64,000 nucleotides of DNA from Azolla caroliniana (Eukaryota > Polypodiophyta). A program made the position numbers and the translations under genes. Positions 26,127 to 36,354 of the stretch are shown here, one piece after another (the stretch's first letter is position 1; each line of letters opens with the position of its first letter). The notes beneath the pieces were generated by a model. The model worked only from the letters and a program-made list of their open reading frames with translations. It ran no database searches and was not told where the DNA came from. Location: assembly GCA_043228905.1 (NCBI GenBank), contig JBHGNT010000006.1:1798001-1862000 (forward strand), written 5' to 3'.

Positions 26127-29100
26127 TATGAGTGGAGTGCCTTTGTAATGTAACAACAAGTCGACATTATTAATGCCAAAGATTGATTGAAAGATAGAGC
26201 AATGGTAAAGACTGTCACCTTTTGACAACCAATGTGTTCGATCGATCACGATTGGCCATCCAATTCATTGTAACACTCGCAGATCCATCCATCCATCATT
26301 GCCCTTGACATGAGAACTGTCAACAACATTTCTTTCCCTTTTGCAAGTGGAGTCGATGCAACCCACATGTTTGCCCATGGGTAGTGTGTCAATCATCTAC
26401 CTTGAGATGAGGATTCTTGGGAGCATGCTTTCTGTTTGCGGTCGGATTAGTGCAACAGTCCTGTTGAATATCTGTTGTGTGTGTGCTCGATCAATCATCA
26501 ACATGTAACGTAAATCATATATCATGGAGAGTGGGAAATGCAAAGTGTGTGCTTTCAATGGGTCTCAATGCACAAACTCGAGCAAACATCGTCCTTTGTA
26601 TACGATTGATCTTGATGTGAAAATTTAGAGAGAATTAGACATAGGTACATATATTTTGGCATATATCATTTTTGTGTGATCAATCGATTATCAATGTTTG
26701 ATGTAAAACCATTTATCTTAGAGAGCCAGCTTTCTTTCTGTCTCCATACAAAAACTCGAGTGAAACTCATATGCATTTGATTAATCAGCAACACATAACG
26801 TAAATCATCAAGCTTCATGCATTATATCACATAATCTATGACATTTACTTGTCTCCCCCCCCCCCCCCCCCCACACACACACACAAAAAAGCACTTCATT
26901 TTTTTATGTTGTCATGCCATACCATCTCAACAAGCTCCAATTTTCATCGTTTTGATCCCTCATAAGTAATTGTGAAGGGTAGAGTTTTGCTTCGAGAACA
27001 TCTCATATATTATTGAAGCTTACTTGTGTAATGGTAAAGTTGGTGTCTATGACCATAGGTAACCTTGGCAAGTTGTGTCCTCAAGGAGATGTTTGATGTT
27101 ATGCTTGTTAAATAGCATTCAACTAATGTACTAACACTAACCATACTTTTGCTGCTCAAGGTTGCCTTAAATTAATTAAATATAGGCTTTTGTGAAATGA
27201 TTACAATGTTTTAAAGAAGTGGCTTAAATATACAATTTCACTTTTGGCAACCAGAGAGAGATTACAGTGTAATTTGAAAAGACATAACATGCTAAAAGAA
27301 GACTATAAAAACAACAATTATATGATGTACGTAATGAGCAAATGCAAGTGCATGAGCATAAAAATACGCATCTATTATGAATTATTTTAGATACAAGCAT
27401 TCACATAGATGCATTCAATGTGTACAAACATAGACCCACTTATTTCAGTGCATACAAACACAATACAAAATTCACTGGATGATAAATCAATTATTATCAG
27501 CACATCGTGATAAAAACACTTTTCTGATATACATAATGAGCAAGTGTTAGGTGTTTGTTGTACTCTTGACCATCTACGCTTCTCAGGAACGAACATTGAC
27601 ATCATCGTGGATAAACAACATTATGAGACAAAATATGTAGATCCTATGAAAGAGTCTTGTGACCCATAATGTGAAAGATGACAACGAAAATGGCTTAAAT
27701 GTAATGGAAGTATAAAAACACCAACTTTTTGGTTTTTTCCACTTATTCTTCTCTTTCATAACTTAGACTCGAGTCTCTCTCCTAACTATCATGACACTAC
27801 AAAATCTCATACATTTTAGGGGGACTTGAACCCATACCCTCCATTTTACATATATTTTATATATTCAAATGTGGAGATGATGGCAACTAACTCTTTGTCA
27901 TATATAGGATAACTCACATATGGTGTCAATTGTCGTGATCATCTAATTGGGATATAATGATGCCTAAAGCAAAGTCATATATATGAGTTTTCATGATGAA
28001 CAATTTTGTCATATCGACGTGCATGAGAACAATAGATGTGTTGGATTCTTTCTTGAGTTTGCCTAATGTTTTTGTGCATCTAGAATCCACTAGAACACTC
28101 GATATTTGCTAGTGAGAGAAATTATCAATTGAGAGAGAATGGAGAACGCAAATATGAACTAGCATACACATTTTGGAGACGCCTTGTTGCATGAAACAAA
28201 ACATGTCATCTTATAGATGTCGACCAAAGGCAAATGTGCGACGTGATCGACTAATTTTTGAGACTTGCATTTGAATAGGGGTTGGAATTGGTTAAAGGAT
28301 ACCATTTCAAGGATGTTGGGGCACTCTCAAGTGGGCACGTTTATCATGTATCTTCACATGTTCTTCAAAAAATAATCCATGATGCGGACACCAACAGTTC
28401 CGCGATGCTAGTTCTAGAGTTTTTGAACACTTTTTTTATTCCCAAAAAATATCCTCCATTGGTATTAAACTTAAAATGGCCAAAGGCAATATACAAAATA
28501 GTCCACTATTACAATGAATATTGCAACATATTTTACTCGAAAACTCTTGAACACTCATGTAGTTGCAGCAATCTAGCCACATTTAACATCCATATCAAGC
28601 AAGGAATTACCACCAACAACATTGGTTTAAAAAAAAAAACCCGCTTTTTCCAAGCTGAATATGGATGTTAAGTGCTCAACCATTGCATTATCACAACATT
28701 TTGATGATATCTTGAGGGAACGGTCCATCCGAGATGTAGATCAACCTATTTTGGAAGAGGATCCTTTTTCAAACGTGAATCGATTAATATTACAATGCCT
28801 TGTTTTCTTCTTGGAACTTGTGATTTCTTCCTTAGCCTCTTTCGCCAATCATTGGAGGTTTTTGTTGTCACATGTTCATCTATTATTGACCCATCCATCA
28901 GGAATGTGTAAATTGTGCATGACTTGACACGAATGGGTTTTAAAAAGGCAGTGAATTTGTTGGCTATAGGCCTTGTTCCCTGCTGAAGTTCAAACTTTGC
29001 ACACCAAGAAAGACCATATGCTTTCTCATGTTAAGAGCTTTACAAAAAAGAAAATTCAAAACTGTAGTCAGTTATGAAATTGGACCAATGGATATTGTTG

Positions 29101-29368
29101 ATGATTTAGGTCATGGTACAATTGGTGGGGATGGACACCAAGTGGCTGACATGCATGACCATGTATTCTACAAAGATAATACATTCTCTCGTAAGAACCA
29201 TTCCTATTCAAACTTTCATAGATGAAAGCCAAAACTAGATTGAATTGGAAAAGAGAGTATGAAGTAATAAAAATAAAAGGGATTTATATCATGAAAGAGG
29301 GGCAACAATCATATTTCAAATGAATGAATGAATTGCTTGAGCTCCTCCAAATTTATGGTAAACTATCT
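26127..29368. other. gene-poor stretch with simple repeats
   Basis: No supportable gene. There is an 18-C run followed by (AC)6 at 26855-26884. A 129-residue frame at 28282-28671 and an 88-residue frame at 28661-28927 have no recognisable motif. Their proximity to the gypsy remnant suggests retroelement debris, but this is not shown. Confidence 0.4.
26855..26884. repeat. poly-C run followed by (AC)n
   Basis: Eighteen consecutive C residues are followed directly by six AC units. Such runs are prone to sequencing and assembly length error. Confidence 0.95.
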
Positions 29369-29571
29369 TTGGGCTACCTTCCATGAACTAATGGTCAAAC
29401 TAAACGTGGCAATCAAACTACCAAGCAATATCCTCGTTGTTTCATCGACTACCAGAATATGTTGGGGTTCACTTCTCTACAAATTTTGGAGTTTGTGGGA
29501 AATATATTTGTTCATTTGTCAATAGGATATTCTCTGTTATTTGTAAGAAGACATTATTTTTGGAGAAAGAT
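29369..29571 (+). pseudogene. Ty3/gypsy integrase C-terminal remnant
   Basis: One frame reads LGYLP, a stop codon, then TNGQTKRGNQTTKQYPRCF and IDYQNM, followed further on by HLSIGYSLLFV. This matches the YHPQTDGQTERVNQ...LEQYLRCF...W...LP-AEFAYN...SPF-V region of Ty3/gypsy integrases. The stop inside the conserved block and the missing catalytic DDE core upstream show that it is dead. No LTRs could be paired with it. Confidence 0.75.
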
Positions 29572-30305
29572 CAATCATCCTAAGTCTGCAAAAATCATAT
29601 CAAAATTATCGGCTTCAAATCCAAGGCACCCTTTCTTTCTAGGCAAGAAGGTTGCAAATCGTCATTGACCCAACTCATAAACAGAAAACCCATCGTTTGC
29701 AAATTGTCATCGTCAAAACCCATAAACAGAAAACATTAAATTCACTTCCTTCTCCATCTCCACAAAAGGCCAACCACACATTGAAATTTTACTTCAACTT
29801 TCAACACGACATTGTTTATGAGGTTCGTAAAGAGCCTTGTACATCTTTACGAGCATATGAGCATCATTTGAACACATGTTGGAGCTCACTAACTCAAACC
29901 GATTCATGTTCGTGGATGCTCTTCAACTCTTGTTTTTTCTAGAGCTTCTCATAAAGCTAAAAGTTAGAAAAACGGTGGTGGTGTGGGTAGATACTCGGTG
30001 GCAGTTAGTTAACATGGTTGGACTGGATCGACTAGTATGAGAGGCATTAGAGCTTCTTATATGCATGTATGGAAGTAAAGAGTTGGGAAGATGTCAACAA
30101 TTGGTAAGTGGCATCATGTGTGGTGTGGTATGAGGTAGTTCGAGCAGAAGCGCATCACGATCTGTGCCAAGCAGGAAGGTGATCTATCGATATGGTGGAG
30201 GAGCAACGACGTTCGGCCAACGTGGAGCGTGTGAACACGGCCAAAGACCATATATATTTTATGCCCATACATACATACATATAATATACATACATACATA
30301 CATAC

Positions 30306-30314
30306 ATACATACG
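30306..30314. repeat. left 9-bp target-site duplication of the MULE
   Basis: ATACATACG directly precedes the left inverted repeat and is repeated exactly at 38747-38755. Nine bp is the usual target duplication of Mutator-like elements. Both copies lie in ACAT microsatellite sequence, so part of the match could be chance. Confidence 0.65.
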
Positions 30315-30480
30315 CGACGTGTCTATTATGACACAAATCATAAAGACGGTTGGTGAGGGAAACTTGGCCATAGACGATGTAGGTTGCTTAGAGAAAGCGT
30401 GTACGATCTACACCGTCGAATTTCGATAAGGAAGAAGGCGCGAAAAATAAAGTTGTGCTGAGGTCGCCCAACCTTGTCAG
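30315..30480 (+). repeat. left terminal inverted repeat of the MULE
   Basis: It pairs with the reverse complement of 38585-38746. Shared blocks include aaatcataaaga, ggttgg-gaggga, gcttagag, gatct-caccgtc, atttcgataaggaagaa and gcgcg. Most mismatches are C/T or G/A changes, as expected for decay by cytosine deamination. The outermost few bases differ (CGACGTGTC against GCTCGTGTC). Confidence 0.85.
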
Positions 30481-30668
30481 AGGTTGCCCAACCGAAATAT
30501 ATTTTTAAAAGGGTTGCCCAACCATCTCAATAAAAGATGCAGGTCGCCCAACCATTTATTTTTAAAATAGTTGGGTGACTAGTTTAAGCAAGTTGCCCAA
30601 CTGCTTTAGGGTTTATATTGAGTTGGTCACCCAGCCAACTCAATAAAAGATGCAGGTTGCCCAACCGA
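30466..30668. repeat. left subterminal cluster of GGTYGCCCAACC motifs
   Basis: At least six copies of the near-palindromic word GGTTGCCCAACC or GGTCGCCCAACC occur in about 200 bp, mostly in the GCCCAACC orientation, interspersed with ccaactcaataaaagatgca. The right end of the element has the same word as GGTTGGGCAACC. The arrangement is what transposase-binding or regulatory sites would look like, but binding is inference. Confidence 0.75.
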
Positions 30669-31077
30669 TGACTATAAAAGCTTGAAACCTGTCATTATCT
30701 CTCATATTTTCAAACGAGATTGACAGGTTTCTTTTGCCGGTAAAGAGTTGGGCGTCATGCGGCCTGCAATCGATATACACAACAATCAATCTCCTCCATC
30801 ACTATTCCTAGGTATGTACTAAACCCTATTACATGACTTTTTATGTTTTTTTTACATGTGGTAGGAATAGTTGAGGGATTAGGGTTTGGAGTAGTTGAGG
30901 AATTTTGTTTCTTGTTGAGGGATTACAATGATAAGTAGGTTGAGTTGGTCACCCAACCAACTCAATAAAAGTTTATTCAATCATCTTTCTTTTTCATGTT
31001 TGTTTTTACAATAATCTCTCTCTTCTTAGCTGAAATATCTCTCTTTTTTTCATGTACTTCTACAACAAATTTTGTAT

Positions 31078-31232
31078 TCATAAATCTCTAATTTGTTTTT
31101 GTTTATGTATTACTTTGTACACAATCTCAAGCATTCTGTATCATAATATTTTCTATTGTATTTCTTTATAAATCTCTAATTTGTTTTTGTTTATGTATTA
31201 CTTTGTACACAATCTCAAGCATTCTGTATCAG
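31078..31232. repeat. about 84-bp tandem duplication within the MULE
   Basis: The block ataaatctctaatttgtttt...ctcaagcattctgtatca occurs twice, almost identically, starting near 31080 and 31167. Confidence 0.85.
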
Positions 31233-31740
31233 AATATTGAGAGGATTCCAGGAAAAACAGGGATATTAACAATCTCTCCGTTCTTCACATTATGTTTGTA
31301 ATAATATTTCTTGTCTTTCCATAATAATCTTTCTTTTCCATGTATGCGTTTTATGCACAATTAAATGGGTTTTCATCACATCGGGGTACAATATCCATCA
31401 TCCCTGATGTGGGCTATGATGATGATTTTTGCTTGTTTTTTGGGATTCGGTTTGCATTGCTAGAAACTTAGGTTATAGCTGAAATTATAGAAAAATACTA
31501 GCCATTTTTGGGGGGATTTTGGGTTTCATTCGACATTGTTATAACTTAGACAAATGTTGAAATTCGAATTAATGTAAAACTATTCACCTTTAGGGACTAG
31601 GGCCTCATCCAACACAAACTTAATCATGTAAAAAGTACTCATTTTATAGGACATTGGGATTTGAGTCTCATTCATACTTAATCTAATTATTGCAACATGA
31701 TAAGTAAGATATAACATATGGGGAGATTTGGAAGTGAGGG

Positions 31741-31765
31741 ATTAGGGTTTAGGGTTTAGGGTTTA
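31741..31765. repeat. short interstitial telomere-type repeat
   Basis: Three tandem TTAGGGT units (ttagggtttagggtttaggg) lie inside the MULE. The length is typical of scattered interstitial telomere motifs and does not indicate a chromosome end. Confidence 0.85.
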
Positions 31766-31846
31766 ATGATTTGCTTGCTTAAACTTAATATTGTGTGTGT
31801 TTGAGTATTAAATTCAAAAAATGTTTGATTACTTGAATGGTGGTAG

Positions 31847-32880
31847 ATGGCTTCCAAGTCCAAGTACAAAGATTGGTGGGATTTCGATAACAATGACATA
31901 TATCAAACTCAAGAGCAGTATGTCACGAACCAATCTACCCTAATACTGGTTTAGGGTTTGATGCATGTATGTTGACTCGTGATTTGCTAAAGGGTCTTTG
32001 TTAGAAGACATTGGCGAAGTTCGTCAACCGACATGTGTACGAGTGGGGACAGAATGGATCAGAAACATGCACCTCAGATCGAGCCCATACATGCCATGGC
32101 AACATTCGACCAAGATGCTCCTCCAAATGGTATGTGGATTTGGTGTCGTTGCAATATGTCAATCTTTATGCCAATCTTAAATATATAACACATACATAAG
32201 GAACAGATGCTCCTCGCCCAGACTCATTGTATAAGGTTGGAAGAGATGCAAATGGGAACAAGGCATGTGCGTGTATCTATACTGAGTATTGCCGCCTCTC
32301 GCCAAGGTGGTATCGCAAAAAAGTGACATGGAATCACATTTACATAGGGAACATGGAATAGACATAATCCTACCACGAGGGATGCGTAGAAAGGAGGAGG
32401 AGGGTATTTCGGGGGCATGCTTTAATAGCTATGAGAGTCAAAGATCACTCAAAAGATTCATGGACCTTGAAATAAAGTACAACAGAAATCAGCAAACATA
32501 TATCCGGAAGTTGAAGGTTAGGGTTGTTTCGAGGTACAACTCTATTCTTGCTGAACTCCGTCTTGACATAGAGGTAGAGTTCGTGGCGCGATTTATGGAC
32601 AACGAAATGGTCGACATCACGTATTGCACATCCCACTCAGCCAAATTGTTGGGATTGTGGCTTTTACGTGATGAAGAGTATCCAAATGCTGGTGGGGGAG
32701 TTCTTACAAGGATGGATATCTTCGACTTTTGTAAGTGTAATTGCAATGCCTTATTCATGTGGATTGTGTATAGATGTGTTCTTATACATATTTGGTGACA
32801 AGGCATTGAGATGTGGTTCACCAAACGCGAAGTGGATTCACTTCAGATTCATGTGTAGGAGTGGGCACGAAGGGTACTAG
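31847..32880 (+). other. unidentified coding-like region inside the MULE
   Basis: An ATG at 31847 opens MASKSKYKDWWDFDNNDIYQ and stops after 41 residues. Further frames follow: 32011-32199 (VNRHVYEWGQNG, CSSKWYVDLVSLQYVNLY) and 32289-32798, which begins at TTG and contains VVSQKSDMESHLHREHGIDI and later LAELRLDIEVEFVARF. The QKSDMESHLHREHG text looks like the second half of a C2H2 zinc finger; the cysteine half is out of frame. This could be a second transposon ORF or a captured host gene with introns or frameshifts. I do not recognise the family. Confidence 0.4.
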
Positions 32881-33064
32881 GATTTGCACTTGTGACCGAT
32901 GGTTCCATATTGTAAATTTTGTGAATGTTGTTTTCAACACAGATTTTGCTATAGAGCTGATGTTGTAACTATATTTTGGAATCCACACAAATTTTGTATA
33001 GCGAGAATCGACTCATTGTATATCACGATTACTTATTAATGGAAATGTTGTTTACAACAAGTGT

Positions 33065-33245
33065 TTATCTCAAGTTGATTTGTTGTTTTAAACCAATCAC
33101 AAGTTGTGATCTAAAGTTGATTTGTTGTTTTAAACCAATCTAAGTTGTGAGCTAAAGTTGATTTGTTGTTTTAAACCAATCTAAGTTGTGATCTAAAGTT
33201 GATTTGTTGTTTTAAAAGTTTCTCAAGTTGTGATCTCCAATAGAT
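33065..33245. repeat. 41-42-bp tandem array within the MULE
   Basis: The word gttgatttgttgttttaaa recurs at 33074, 33116, 33157 and 33198 (spacings 42, 41 and 41 bp), and degenerates toward 33300. Confidence 0.9.
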
Positions 33246-33411
33246 TTGATGTTTTAACCAATCTCAAGTTGGTTTGTTGTTTTAAACCAATCTCAAATGT
33301 AAACCAATTGATTCGCGAAAAAGCTAATCTCTTCGAAAGAGCTTATTTGAAAAAGTTGTTTTAAACCAATCTATCTCCCAACCCTTGTAAAAAACATCAA
33401 TGGGAATAAAC

Positions 33412-33720
33412 CAAGTTGCCCAAACCTTTAAAATTAATTCTCTTTTGATATGGTCACCTAACCAGGTTGCCCAAACCTCTTAAAATTAATTCTCTTTTAA
33501 TATGGTCACCTAACCAGGTTGCCCAAACCTCTTAAAATTAATTCTCTTTTAATATGGTCACCCAACTAGGTTGCCCAAACCTCTTAAAATTAATTCTCTT
33601 TTAATATGATCACCCAACCAGGTTGCCCAAACCTCTTAAAATTAATTCTATGTTGATATGATCACCCAACCAGGTTGCCCAAACCTCATAATCCAGGTCG
33701 CCCAACCTATTACCTAAACG
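33412..33720. repeat. 52-bp tandem array carrying the MULE motif
   Basis: GTTGCCC occurs at 33415, 33466, 33518, 33570, 33622 and 33674 (spacings 51, then 52 four times). Each unit contains aggttgcccaaacctc, aaaattaattct and ggtcacccaacc, so it carries two variants of the same motif seen at the ends of the element. Confidence 0.92.
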
Positions 33721-34086
33721 GCCAAAAAACCGGTCATATTAATATGTAAATTAATCACATTTTAAGTCACATTAAACCCTTCACCATCATTTTAATTAGA
33801 GTTGATTCCATCTCCAATCAATTACCTTTTAAGATCAGATTCAATTAATCACATTCTCTGTCTTAATCAAGTTCTTATAATCACATTCTCTATCTTAATC
33901 ACGTTCTTATAATCACATTCTCTATCTTAATTAGGTTCAATTAATTACATTCTCTAGCTTAATCAGATTCTTATAATCATCGTCTCTATCTTAATCATAA
34001 TCATTGTCTTAATCAAATTCCCTTAATCACATTCTCTAGTTAAATTACCTCTGATTAATCACTACTAGAAAACCAAGTTGTCGAGA

Positions 34087-34218
34087 TGAATCCAAATGAA
34101 ATAGATTTCATCACGTCCTTGTATGATTCTGAGGATGGTTATGCATCACCATGCTCCGCAACCATCGACGAAGACTTGGATTCGTCTACATCCGAAGACT
34201 ATGAGTCGGCTTCATCCA
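34087..34218 (+). pseudogene. MULE transposase, N-terminal piece
   Basis: The frame MNPNEIDFITSLYDSEDG continues as an acidic Ser/Asp/Glu-rich segment to YESASS, where the inserted LTR begins. Such acidic leaders are common ahead of the DNA-binding part in plant transposases. It is assigned to the transposase because the interrupted frame resumes with MULE text beyond the insertion. This is inference from position. Confidence 0.45.
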
Positions 34219-34683
34219 TGTTGACCGGCAAAGACTTAAAAGCCGGATAAAGTCCATAATGGGAAAGGGATAATTATTTTAGAACCAGGAGTAGTTATCT
34301 ATAATATTTTGAGAAGCAAACGGACAGACCCGGAATCGGTATGCCGATCAAGATCCAGACCGGTTCGTGGCCAGTTGCCGATTAGCACCGGTTTGTAACC
34401 AGAGTCGGTGACCTATGAAAGGACCCGGTTAGATTGTAATCAAATAACGGTTAATTAATGAAAGTGTTGTTGTTCTACATCTTGTTTAATCTTTGAAGCT
34501 TTAGTAAATTACCGTTTTGTGCTTAATAGAATCTATCTTACGCGTGTATTATGATCATTAACCACGCTGGTTAGGAATACGTTTGTATCACGGTCTATGC
34601 CTACCCCACTTGCACCACCCCTTTGGTGAAGTGTCCTAGAGGGACACCCTGTGTTAGGGCTAGTCTTGCCCCGAGGAGTAACA
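34219..34683 (+). repeat. 5' LTR of the nested retrotransposon
   Basis: It starts TGTTGACCGGC and ends GAGGAGTAACA, so it has TG...CA ends. Downstream, caatttttggcgaccatgat occupies the primer-binding position. The LTR carries several ACCGG/CCGGT words. No second copy exists in the window, so the borders rest on the ends and the leader alone. Confidence 0.5.
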
Positions 34684-34738
34684 CAATTTTTGGCGACCAT
34701 GATTCCTGCTCAAGCACAGTGAACAACGAGGGGCATGG

Positions 34739-36091
34739 ATGACTAGACCAACAAACGACCCAGTAACGGAGCAAGCGAGACGACTCACTGAAAGACTGCG
34801 GAAGCACGAAGCGTACCACCAGACGGTAGAAGAAATCCGCGCGGATCGATCCTTTTCAAAGGTGATCCGGCGAGTGGCCACGGAGTCACTCTGTTTGCAG
34901 CAAAATTCTCATCCAGACGAAGGAAGTAGTTTAAGTAGTTTGAAGGAAGAGGAATCCATCCTGCAGGCATTAGCAGCGGGAGAAGGTGATTCGGAACCAT
35001 TTTCGGCATTTGAATCGGATTTGGACGACGAGTACAGTGCACATTCGAATTACCGCAGCAATCACGACACCCCGAACAGACCGGAGGACCAGGAATAAGA
35101 TAATATACCGACACCAGAACCGACGATAACAGAACTGGAAGCTTTAGGAAGGCACGAGGCGAATCAACCTCCAACACCGCCACGTGAGCCTTTGAAGGAG
35201 GAGGAGGGAAGACCTTCAACGCCGAAAAAAGAGGAGGAAAGTCCTCTGACATCGCCTCCAAAAAAGAGGAGGAAAGATCTCTGACACCGCCTCCGAGAAA
35301 AGAGGAGGAAAAATCTCTAACACCGCCTCCAACAGAAGAGGAGGAGAGACTTCCGTCACCACCAGCTCGAGTTCTGACACCGGACGATGATATGCCGTTC
35401 CAATATCCCAGGTACCGGGATGATCCGGATGCGGAAGCCCATGTGTATGAATTTCTACAAACATGGGAAACAAACCATGTGTCGTAACGCTTAAACGCCA
35501 CCAAAGCAGAACGATCGAAGATTGTAGGGTTCGGCATGACTTTGGAAGGACCAGCCGTGCGATGGCGCTTGACGCACCTTCCCGGCACCATCACTACGTT
35601 TGAGGACTTGAAAACCAGATTTTTACAATTCTTCCACAAGGAGGTGGATCAACGAGAGATGGTCAGCCTATTCTACACCATACGGTAGGAACCTACGGAA
35701 ACCAGCAATTCGTAATCCGGTTCCAGCGGATGCACAACCAGCTAAGTTGGGCACCACCGGAAGCAAAAGCTAAAGCAATATTCCTAGCAACACTCTGTGA
35801 ACCCCTACGTACGGTGTGCGCAGTCATTGATTTTCACACCAGCATGATTGACCAGGTCATAGACCGGATCGGGTCAAGGAGATGGAGAAAACAATCTCGT
35901 GGCTAACAATGGGGGCACTCCAATGTGCATTACCGACAGAAGAAGACCTACGTTTTCGGCAAGCTATACAATGTACGACTTGTCTCAATGTCGGGCACTC
36001 TGCAATAGAATGTACCATGCAATCACAATGCATGTTATGCCATTCTAGGTCGCACACAATGGACCGATGTGAATATAACTTACTGAACTAG
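34739..36091 (+). pseudogene. retrotransposon gag, broken
   Basis: The first 119 residues (MTRPTNDPVTEQARRLTERL onward) are charged. A proline/glutamate-rich repeat segment follows, with tandem PP-EEE units. Next comes a Retrotrans_gag-like core (AHVYEFLQTWETNH, GFGMTLEGPAVRWRLTHL, TTFEDLKTRFLQFFHKE). Near the end are two CCHC zinc knuckles, CTTCLNVGHSAIEC and CMLCHSRSHTMDRC, both with C-X2-C-X4-H-X4-C spacing. Several in-frame stops and frame changes break the gene, and a readable Arg/Asp-rich tail continues after a TAG near 36090. Confidence 0.75.
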
Positions 36092-36354
36092 CAAGCGGCA
36101 CCAGTAAGACAAATCAATACCCGCAGCGACCGGGAAGAGGAAGAAGAACATTGGCATCGAGACGAGTGTTACCGGCCAGTACAGGATGTCCGGTATAGCG
36201 ACAGAAGGGACACTTATGATCGGGACCGATATGACAGGTACTGGGATTATAATGGTGACCGTTCTGATCGCAATCACTCTCCTAGTTACAACCGGAGGAG
36301 AGAGGATCAACGCGGGGATTACGAAGAAAGCATTCATCTCGACGTAGAAAGCAT

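Noticed and set aside
26180-26230. A second possible tRNA-derived SINE head (gagcaatggtaaagactgtc, gtgttcgatc)
   Set aside because: Only short box-like words match, and no tail or target duplication was found.
26009-26249. Open frames rich in Tyr-Val-Cys-Met
   Set aside because: They are direct translations of the ACAT/AC microsatellite in different frames.
28282-28927. 129- and 88-residue plus-strand frames that could be genes
   Set aside because: No domain, no plausible splice structure and no conserved-looking motif. They lie beside a decayed retroelement and may be debris.
30466-33720. Regularly spaced repeats that might suggest a CRISPR array
   Set aside because: This is a plant nuclear transposon. 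The 52-bp units are uniform along their whole length with no unique spacers, and there are no cas genes.
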